Source: DASUMF01 sp040510575 (GTDB taxonomy: Bacteria > Actinomycetota > Acidimicrobiia > IMCC26256 > DASPTH01). From it: DNA of 11,901 nucleotides. Below are positions 7,401 to 11,901 of the stretch, one piece after another. Made by a program: the position numbers and the translations under genes. Within the stretch, counting starts at the first letter, position 1; each line of letters opens with the position of its first letter. The notes under the pieces are model-generated. The model was given only the letters and a program-made list of their open reading frames with translations. It searched no databases and had not been told where the DNA came from. The stretch is from assembly GCA_040510575.1 (NCBI GenBank), contig JBEVIU010000066.1:1-11901 (forward strand). The letters run 5' to 3'.

Positions 7401-7592
7401 CTACTCGACGATCGAGATGGCCTGCTCGGGGCAGTTCTCCACGCCGAGGCGGGCCTGGTGCTCGAGCTCGGGAGGAACGTCGTCGCTGACGAGCATCGAG
7501 TGGCCGACGTCGTCGGGCTCGTACACCTCGGGGGCCAGGGAGTAGCACCGGCCGTGCCCGGTGCACTTCTCGAAGTCGATCTGCAGCTTCAT
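7401..7592 (-). CDS. 3Fe-4S ferredoxin (P450-partner type)
   Basis: A 63-residue acidic ferredoxin of the small single-cluster class found in actinobacteria. The cluster motif is C10-TG-H13-GR-C16 plus C54-P55. The usual second cysteine of a 4Fe-4S site is replaced by His13, which indicates a 3Fe-4S cluster. LAPEVYEPDD and ENCPEQAI are the typical flanking phrases. Such proteins carry single electrons from a reductase to cytochrome P450s or related oxygenases, but no P450 and no intact reductase gene is in the window. It is the last gene of the minus-strand operon, 17 bases after the 36-codon Rossmann ORF, with a good ribosome binding site (GGGGGAGA on the minus strand, 7608-7601). The start is ATG 7592 and the stop is TAG at 7403-7401. 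Confidence 0.93.
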   Translation of the reverse strand: MKLQIDFEKCTGHGRCYSLAPEVYEPDDVGHSMLVSDDVPPELEHQARLGVENCPEQAISIVE

Positions 7593-7609
7593 GTCGGCAT
7601 TCTCCCCCG

Positions 7610-7720
7610 TCAGACGTCGATCTGCACGACATCGTCGACCACCCTACCGGGAAGGTCGAGCGCGGCCGCGAGGCCGGCGGCGCCGCAGCCGACCACGACG
7701 ACGTCGTCGGCGTCAGCCAT
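7610..7720 (-). CDS. 36-residue ORF holding only an FAD-type Rossmann motif; probable relic of a deleted flavoprotein
   Basis: The ATG at 7720 overlaps the end of the lyase gene by eight bases (ATGGCTGA), with no ribosome binding site of its own, so it relies on coupling. Residues 7-22 read VVVVGCGAAGLAAALD, the beta-alpha start of an FAD/NAD(P) fold with a GxGxxG core. Flavoproteins with this motif at the N-terminus are normally 300-550 residues long. Here, after residue 22, the frame passes directly into LPGRVVDDVVQIDV and stops at 7612-7610. The product is too short to form a nucleotide-binding domain. The likeliest reading is an in-frame internal deletion leaving the first and last few codons of a flavin-dependent oxidoreductase or ferredoxin reductase that once sat between lyase and ferredoxin. 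A retained microprotein, or a spacer kept for coupling, is the alternative. It was recognised by direct translation of the gap. Confidence 0.5.
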   Translation of the reverse strand: MADADDVVVVGCGAAGLAAALDLPGRVVDDVVQIDV

Positions 7721-8537
7721 CGAGATGACGGGTCGCGGGCCCGGTGTACGGCGGGAGGAACGTCGGCGGGAGCGGGCCCTTGAGCCGCGACCCCGCCTCG
7801 GTCTCCTCCCACGCGTGGGCCAGGATGCCGACCGCGCGACTCAGCACGAACAGCCCGCGGCCGAGCGGCGGCTCCGCCCCGAGCTCGGAGAACACCACTG
7901 CCGTCACCCCGTCGATGTTCATCGGCACCGGGGTGCCCACGCTCGTCGCCAACGCGCGCTCGACCGCGCGCGCGATGTGGACGTACCGGCCGTCGACGTC
8001 ACCCGCGGCGGCAGCATCGTCGACCAGCGCGAGCAACGGCTCGACGCGCGGGTCCACCGGATGGAACCGGTGGCCGAACCCGGGCACGAACTTGACGGTC
8101 GCGCGCATGTCGGCGACCACCGCACCCGCGGCGTCGGCGAGGTCCGCGCCGTCGTCGACGGCGATCGCGACGCGCCGGTAGAGCTCCATGCACTGCTGAC
8201 CCGCACCGCCGTGCACGTCGCCCAGCACGTTGATGCCGTTCGCCACCGCGTTGTTCAGGCCCACGCCGGTGGTCGCAGCCATGCGCGCCGATGCGATCGA
8301 CGGTGCCTGCGGCCCGTGATCGACCGACGCGACCAGCGCCGCTTCCAACAACCGGCGGCGCCCTGCGGTCGGGAGCTCGCCGTCGAGCAGCAGCCAGATC
8401 ATGTCGACCAGCCCGACCCGGCCGATCAGCTCCTCGACCGGGTAGCCACGGAACCGGATGACCCCGGGCAGGATCTCGACGATCGCGGTCGACCACCAGT
8501 CGGCCGCGTCCTGGCCGGTGACGTCGTCACCACTCAC
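7713..8537 (-). CDS. Citrate-synthase-fold protein, citryl-CoA lyase-like
   Basis: A 274-residue protein, much shorter than citrate synthase (about 370-430) but close to the lone C-terminal-type citryl-CoA lyases. The citrate synthase active-site series is present in order: VDHGPQAPSIASAR (His74), LGDVHGGAGQQ (His109), VPGFGHRFHPVDPR (His156, with the Arg of DPR) and PMNIDGVTA (Asp209). These match the enolising and condensing histidines and the catalytic aspartate of the superfamily. The truncated N-terminus suggests a CoA-ester lyase (acyl-CoA to acetyl-CoA or another thioester plus an oxo-acid) rather than a Krebs-cycle synthase; the reverse condensation is also possible. The GTG start (8537) overlaps the TGA of the upstream CoA-transferase as GTGA, so the two are translationally coupled and probably made in step. 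This pairing argues that the transferase prepares the thioester that the lyase cleaves. The substrate cannot be named from sequence. Confidence 0.85.
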   Translation of the reverse strand: MSGDDVTGQDAADWWSTAIVEILPGVIRFRGYPVEELIGRVGLVDMIWLLLDGELPTAGRRRLLEAALVASVDHGPQAPSIASARMAATTGVGLNNAVANGINVLGDVHGGAGQQCMELYRRVAIAVDDGADLADAAGAVVADMRATVKFVPGFGHRFHPVDPRVEPLLALVDDAAAAGDVDGRYVHIARAVERALATSVGTPVPMNIDGVTAVVFSELGAEPPLGRGLFVLSRAVGILAHAWEETEAGSRLKGPLPPTFLPPYTGPATRHLDG

Positions 8538-9751
8538 ACCACACCGTCACGACGAAGTACCTCGAGCTCGTCGACACGACCGAGTCGTGCCAACTCACCC
8601 TCGACGGCGTCGCCGAGGCCCGGCGGCGGCGTGCTGGGAACCACCGCGCGACCGTCGACATGGAAGCCCGACGTGACGACCCGGAGCTCACGCTCACCGT
8701 GGGGCAACCGCCCGAGATCGGCAATGACCTCCCGCTCCCGGACCTGGTCGAGCGCGAGCGCCTCGGGGATCGACAGGACGCGCGCAGCCGGGACGCCGAG
8801 CGGGTTGAGCAGTGCTTCCCACTCCGCGGCCGACTTGGCCGCGAAGGCCTCGGTCAACGCCGCGGTGAGCTCGGTGCGGTTCGCCAAGCGGTCGGCGCGC
8901 GCGGCGAAGCGCGCATCCACCGCGAGCCCCGGCCGCTCGACCGCGACGCACAGGGTCTCGAACTGGCGCTGCTGGTTGGCGGCGATGTTGAGCAGACCGT
9001 CGCCGGTGACGAACGCGCCCGATGGGCTGGCGGTGAAGTTCTCGTTGCCCATGCGAATCGGCTCCGCGCCCGCGATGAGCCAGTTCGACGCCGCCCAGCC
9101 AAGCCCGCTGATCGCGCTGTCGAGCAGCGACACGTCGAGGTAGGCACCTTCGCCGGTGCGCGATCGCCGCGTGAGCGCGCTCACGATCGCGAAGCACGCG
9201 GTCATCCCGCCGAACGTGTCGCAGATCGGGAAGCCCACGCGAGTCGGGCCGCCGTCTCCTTCACCGGTGACGTCCATCATCCCCGAGAGGCCCTGCACGA
9301 TCTGGTCGTACGCGGGCCGTTCGACCATCGGGCCGTTCGCGCCGAAGCCCGAGATCGCGCAGTACACGAGTCGCTCGTTGACCTCGTGCAACACCGGCCA
9401 CCCGAACCCCAGCGACGTCAGCACGCCGGGGCGGAAGTTCTCCACCAGCACGTCGGCCTGCTCGACGAGCTCGCGGAAGATCGCCTTGCCGCGATCGTCC
9501 TTGAGGTTGAGCGTCATCGACCGCTTCCCCGCGTTCTGGGCGAGGAAGCTCGAACCCGAACCCTGCTCGTTGAGCACCGGATCGGCCCCCAGCTGGCGCG
9601 CCAGGTCGCCGGTGCCCGGCACCTCGATCTTCAGCACGTCGGCACCGTGCAACGCCAATTGGTAGGTGCAGTACGGGCCGGCGAGCACGTTCGTCAGGTC
9701 GAGGACGCGCGTACCGTCGAGCAACCCCGCGGCACCAGGTTCGGCGCTCAT
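8534..9751 (-). CDS. Family III (CaiB/BaiF) CoA-transferase, catalytically intact
   Basis: A 405-residue single-domain family III transferase of standard length. It opens GLLDGTRVLDLTNVLAGPYC at about 9-28, then has GADVLKIEVPGTGDLARQ at about 36-53, FLAQNAGKRSMTLNLKDDRG at about 69-88, DVLVENFRPGVLTSLGFG at about 100-117, and the catalytic motif LDVSLLDSAIS, in which Asp211 is the expected aspartyl-CoA nucleophile. The enzyme would exchange CoA between a donor thioester (often succinyl- or acetyl-CoA) and an organic acid. ATG 9751 is chosen over an upstream in-frame start at 9805. The frame between those points is arginine-rich, the family motif begins just after 9751, and an AGGA lies eight bases before this ATG. 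The small ORF at 9756-9839 ends five bases upstream, and the lyase starts inside its stop codon. Unlike the fusion at 1365-3839, it keeps the canonical Asp. Confidence 0.93.
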   Translation of the reverse strand: MSAEPGAAGLLDGTRVLDLTNVLAGPYCTYQLALHGADVLKIEVPGTGDLARQLGADPVLNEQGSGSSFLAQNAGKRSMTLNLKDDRGKAIFRELVEQADVLVENFRPGVLTSLGFGWPVLHEVNERLVYCAISGFGANGPMVERPAYDQIVQGLSGMMDVTGEGDGGPTRVGFPICDTFGGMTACFAIVSALTRRSRTGEGAYLDVSLLDSAISGLGWAASNWLIAGAEPIRMGNENFTASPSGAFVTGDGLLNIAANQQRQFETLCVAVERPGLAVDARFAARADRLANRTELTAALTEAFAAKSAAEWEALLNPLGVPAARVLSIPEALALDQVREREVIADLGRLPHGERELRVVTSGFHVDGRAVVPSTPPPGLGDAVEGELARLGRVDELEVLRRDGVV

Positions 9752-9755
9752 CCGC

Positions 9756-9839
9756 TCAATCCTGCACCGCTGGCGGCGCGGCGTTGATGAGCATCTGGTA
9801 CGCACGGTCGTGCGTCGCAGGGGAACGCTCGCTGGTCAT
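9756..9839 (-). CDS. 27-residue ORF wedged between hydrolase and CoA-transferase
   Basis: ATG 9839 overlaps the hydrolase stop as ATGA, and a GAGGG tract (9853-9849) sits nine bases upstream, so initiation is plausible. The product begins MTSERSPATHD and ends RAYQMLINAAPPAVQD before TGA 9758-9756. No family is recognisable; residues 12-21 could form a short amphipathic helix. It ends just before the CoA-transferase start and so bridges what would otherwise be an 84-base untranslated gap. It could be a microprotein, the leftover end of a deleted gene, or merely a coupling ORF that keeps ribosomes moving into the transferase gene. Chance occurrence cannot be excluded at this length. Confidence 0.35.
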   Translation of the reverse strand: MTSERSPATHDRAYQMLINAAPPAVQD

Positions 9840-11182
9840 TCGCCGAAACCCTCGACCGCCTCCGCCATCGCAATGACTTCGTCGGCATCGGAGGCCAGGA
9901 GCCAACCTTCGGCCACGAGCGACGCGGCGCGGGCGCGCACTGCGTCGACGTACGCCGCTGAGGTGCCGTAGAGCTCGACCATCGTCGCTTCCGAGAACGG
10001 TTCCATCACGCCGCTGTTCGTCTCGCGACACACGCGATAGCGCGCGCGCGGGACGTCGACGAAGGTCGAGCGGAGCCCGCCGAGCGGGTTGCCGTGCTCG
10101 TCGCGCTGTGGGCGCGGCGATCGTCCTTCGGCGACCAGGCTGTCGTCGACCGCGACGCGATCGCCATGCGGCGCGACGCGGTCCCCTGCCGACCAGTGCT
10201 TCAGATGATCGAGGCACAGCCTGAACACGTGATCGAGGCGCAGGTCGCTGGCCGGCAACCCGCACCCCGGACCGTTGGCGTGGGCTCCACCCGCGATCTC
10301 ATAGGTCCGGTACCCGCGCCGGTCGCCGTCGCGGTCGGGGCGGACGCGGTCGGTGCCGCGCCCGATCGCGTGGTCCATCCAGAGCTGCGGCCCCGTGTAG
10401 AGGCTGATCGCCGGCACGTCGAGGTCTGCGGGCACCCCTTGGTCGGACGGCAACCGGTCGTCGAGCGTGCTGATCTGCTGGTACCAACTCGGCTCGCCCA
10501 CGAAGTACGCGTCCATGAGCGGCGAGCCGTCCGGTCGGCGCCAGCGGTCGTGGAAGTTCTTCAGGTACATGAGCGTGTACGCGCCCGCGCCGGAGTATCC
10601 GCCGCACACGACCTGGGTGATGCCCGTCGCGGCAAGCGGATTCGACTCGTCGTCGGAGCGGAGCAGCGCCGCGACCTGCGCCACGATGTCCCACGACAGG
10701 CCACCCTCTTCGAAGTCGATCGCCGCGTAGCGCTCGGGGTCGAAGTCGAGGAGGTTGCTGATCGGCGTGGTCGTGCCGTAGGCCTGGTTGTTCCTGCGGG
10801 TGGTGACGATGGCGTGTGCATCGCCCGCCGCGCGCAGGTACGGGCCCGCCCACGGCCACAGGGGGCCGACGCCGATCTCCGGGTGCGCGATCTCGAGCAC
10901 GAGGGTGCCGCTGCACGCCGCGAGGTCGGCGGGATGTCGCAGGATCAGTCGCGTCGTGTACTCCCGGTCGGTGTCGGCCACGACGAGCTCGTCGGTCGAC
11001 GCGCCGTACCGGTACACGTTCGCGGTCCCGGTCACGAGGAGCTCGCGCTCGACATAGGCGGGCTCCTCCGATGGCGCGGTCGTGATCGTGCCTCCCCCGC
11101 CAGCGAACATGGGAAACGCGTCCTGGATCCGGCCGTTCCCGACCGGCGGGACGACGAGGCGCGGGAACGGCGGCGCGGTCAC
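9836..11182 (-). CDS. Second alpha/beta hydrolase domain-containing protein (PF20091 type)
   Basis: A 448-residue protein from GTG 11182 (462 from TTG 11224). Numbered from the GTG, the nucleophile elbow is VVCGGYSGAGA with Ser197, and the late histidine motif is EIAGGAHANG with His301. The C-terminal family block RDEHGNPLGGLRSTFVDVP matches the equivalent block of the 4862-6301 protein. TRLILRHPADLAACSGTLVL and the following strand align with that paralogue's early region. The acid of the triad is not obvious. A hydrolase of an ester, lactone or similar bond is the family-level expectation. The start is uncertain. TTG 11224 overlaps the regulator's stop (TTGA) but has no ribosome binding site. 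GTG 11182 overlaps the stop of a 10-codon ORF that does have a strong site. A one-base frameshift joining that ATG to this frame is a third option. The gene is coupled downstream to the 27-residue ORF. No signal peptide or membrane segment is evident. Confidence 0.85.
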   Translation of the reverse strand: MTAPPFPRLVVPPVGNGRIQDAFPMFAGGGGTITTAPSEEPAYVERELLVTGTANVYRYGASTDELVVADTDREYTTRLILRHPADLAACSGTLVLEIAHPEIGVGPLWPWAGPYLRAAGDAHAIVTTRRNNQAYGTTTPISNLLDFDPERYAAIDFEEGGLSWDIVAQVAALLRSDDESNPLAATGITQVVCGGYSGAGAYTLMYLKNFHDRWRRPDGSPLMDAYFVGEPSWYQQISTLDDRLPSDQGVPADLDVPAISLYTGPQLWMDHAIGRGTDRVRPDRDGDRRGYRTYEIAGGAHANGPGCGLPASDLRLDHVFRLCLDHLKHWSAGDRVAPHGDRVAVDDSLVAEGRSPRPQRDEHGNPLGGLRSTFVDVPRARYRVCRETNSGVMEPFSEATMVELYGTSAAYVDAVRARAASLVAEGWLLASDADEVIAMAEAVEGFGE

Positions 11183-11211
11183 GAGCGTGGTCCGAGTGGT
11201 CTGAGCTCCAT
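11179..11211 (-). CDS. 10-codon upstream ORF (possible leader peptide) overlapping the hydrolase start
   Basis: ATG 11211 has the best Shine-Dalgarno site of the operon five bases upstream. It encodes only MELRPLGPRS before TGA 11181-11179. That TGA overlaps an in-frame GTG of the hydrolase as GTGA, the same four-base junction used at other genes here. It may therefore be a short coupling leader that delivers ribosomes to the hydrolase. The alternative is that this is the true hydrolase start and one base has been lost (mutation or sequencing error) within the first ten codons. Confidence 0.35.
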   Translation of the reverse strand: MELRPLGPRS

Positions 11212-11216
11212 GTGAT

Positions 11217-11223
11217 CTCCTCA
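11217..11223 (-). promoter_or_regulatory. Strong ribosome binding site in an unexpected frame context
   Basis: Minus-strand TGAGGAG includes the regulator's TGA stop and stands five bases before ATG 11211, which is out of frame with the long hydrolase ORF. Confidence 0.6.
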
Positions 11224-11865
11224 ATTCGTCGTTCGGTTCAGGCGCTGGAGCCAGAGCTCGCGCGCATCGTGCATGTGTCGTTCGGTGGCGGCCCCGGCCG
11301 CGTCGGCGTCGCCCGCCTCGACCGCCGTCAGCATCTGATCGTGCTGCGCGGTGGCGGTGGCCCAGCGCCCCGCGGCGGTGAGCGTGGTGGCCCGCAGCGC
11401 CGCGACGCGGAGGTCCAGCATGCGTTGCAGATCCGGCAGCACGAGGTTGTGTGCGGCGCGACCGAGCGCATGATGGAACTCGCGATTCGCGTGGTAGAGA
11501 TCCGTCGCGTCACTCGTCGAGGTGAGCTGCCGGCAGTGTTCCGACGCCGTCCTCAACAGGACGAGGTCGCCCTCTCGCCGACGCTGCGCCGCGCAGCGCG
11601 CGATCTCCGACTCGAGCTTCGTGCGCGCATCGAACAGGTCGAGCACCTGGTCGACACTCGGCGCCGCCACCGTGACCACCGATCCGGCGCGCACGAGGAG
11701 TCCTTCGTACTCCAGGCGGGCGAGCGCCTCGCGCACCGGGGTGCGACTCACGCCGTAGCGATCGGCGACCTGGTTCTCCGACAGCCGGTCGCCGGGCACG
11801 TAGGCACCCGCAACGAAGTCGTCGCGGAGGCGACCGTAGAGCGCGTGGGCCTTCGGCTCACCCAT
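11221..11865 (-). CDS. GntR family transcriptional regulator, FCD (FadR-like) subfamily
   Basis: A 214-residue regulator of normal length. The N-terminal winged helix-turn-helix is clear: LYGRLRDDFVAGAYVPGDRL, then SENQVADRYGVSRTPVREAL with LARLEYEGLLVRAG (about 9-61). The all-helical FCD effector domain (about 75-205) carries NREFHHALGRAAHN with His131, QHDQML with His175, and ERHMHDAR with His197/199. These are the usual metal-binding histidines, but the customary Asp four residues before the first His is Asn127. FCD regulators sense organic acids or acyl-CoAs and commonly repress adjacent catabolic genes. As the first gene of the minus-strand operon it probably regulates that unit and itself. 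ATG 11865 has no clear Shine-Dalgarno sequence (upstream is CTCCCCGCC), so the transcript may be leaderless or weakly initiated. Its stop lies within the ribosome binding site for the next reading frame. Confidence 0.93.
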   Translation of the reverse strand: MGEPKAHALYGRLRDDFVAGAYVPGDRLSENQVADRYGVSRTPVREALARLEYEGLLVRAGSVVTVAAPSVDQVLDLFDARTKLESEIARCAAQRRREGDLVLLRTASEHCRQLTSTSDATDLYHANREFHHALGRAAHNLVLPDLQRMLDLRVAALRATTLTAAGRWATATAQHDQMLTAVEAGDADAAGAATERHMHDARELWLQRLNRTTN

Positions 11866-11901
11866 GGCGGGGAGTCTGCACCATCGACCGGCGCGCCGAC
11901 G
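11866..11901 (-). promoter_or_regulatory. Upstream edge of the operon, truncated by the window
   Basis: Only 36 bases precede the regulator start. They should hold or abut the operon promoter and any GntR operator, but no box or dyad can be identified in so short a piece. Confidence 0.2.

Noticed and set aside
7458..9143. 561-codon plus-strand open frame across the ferredoxin, lyase and CoA-transferase
   Set aside because: It is antisense to three genes with clear catalytic motifs. Its translation is rich in Arg, Ser, His and Thr and has no family motif, the usual shadow of GC-rich coding DNA.
10094..11215. 373-codon plus-strand open frame opposite the second hydrolase
   Set aside because: It is antisense to a protein with conserved elbow and histidine motifs. 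The translated composition is biased and motif-free.

Overview
The window is 11.9 kb of very GC-rich DNA with strong third-position G/C bias. It most resembles an actinobacterium, possibly an Acidimicrobiia-type or other metagenomic lineage. Three gene types point that way: a coenzyme F420-type luciferase-like oxidoreductase, a TIGR03084-type (mycothiol/DinB-fold) metal-binding protein, and repeated family III CoA-transferases beside PF20091-type hydrolases. I see no rRNA, tRNA, CRISPR array, transposase or phage gene. The content is that of an accessory catabolic region for CoA-activated organic acids; the substrate cannot be read from the sequence. Layout, left to right. (A) 1-330, minus strand: the first 19 codons of a gene leaving the window, GTGA-coupled to a decayed VOC (glyoxalase-fold) reading frame. 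That frame carries a one-base frameshift near 176 and lacks its N-terminal part. (B) 435-1319, plus: an F420-dependent LLM oxidoreductase. (C) 1365-4596, minus: a two-gene unit in which a TIGR03084-like protein is followed, one base later, by an 824-residue fusion of two CaiB/BaiF CoA-transferase domains. (D) 4597-4861: a divergent intergenic region. (E) 4862-7231, plus: a PF20091-type alpha/beta hydrolase and a two-domain VOC protein. (F) 7232-7400: a convergent intergenic region with a candidate hairpin terminator. (G) 7401-11865, minus: a tightly packed probable operon. In transcription order it holds a GntR/FCD regulator, a 10-codon upstream ORF, a second PF20091-type hydrolase, a 27-codon ORF, a catalytically intact family III CoA-transferase, a short citrate-synthase-fold (citryl-CoA-lyase-like) protein, a 36-codon ORF carrying only an FAD-type Rossmann motif, and a 3Fe-4S ferredoxin. 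Most junctions in block G are 4-base stop/start overlaps (ATGA or GTGA), which implies translational coupling. Inferred logic of block G: the hydrolase releases a carboxylic acid, the CoA-transferase makes its CoA thioester, and the lyase splits that thioester by a retro-Claisen/aldol step. The ferredoxin passes electrons to a partner not encoded here. The 36-codon ORF looks like the collapsed remains of a flavoprotein that once sat between lyase and ferredoxin. The GntR protein probably controls the unit. The window contains two PF20091-type hydrolases, two CoA-transferase loci and two VOC sequences, so duplicated catabolic modules are likely. The best candidates for something new are the coupled CoA-transferase/lyase pair, the tiny ORFs wedged into the operon, and the double CoA-transferase in which neither domain has the usual catalytic aspartate.
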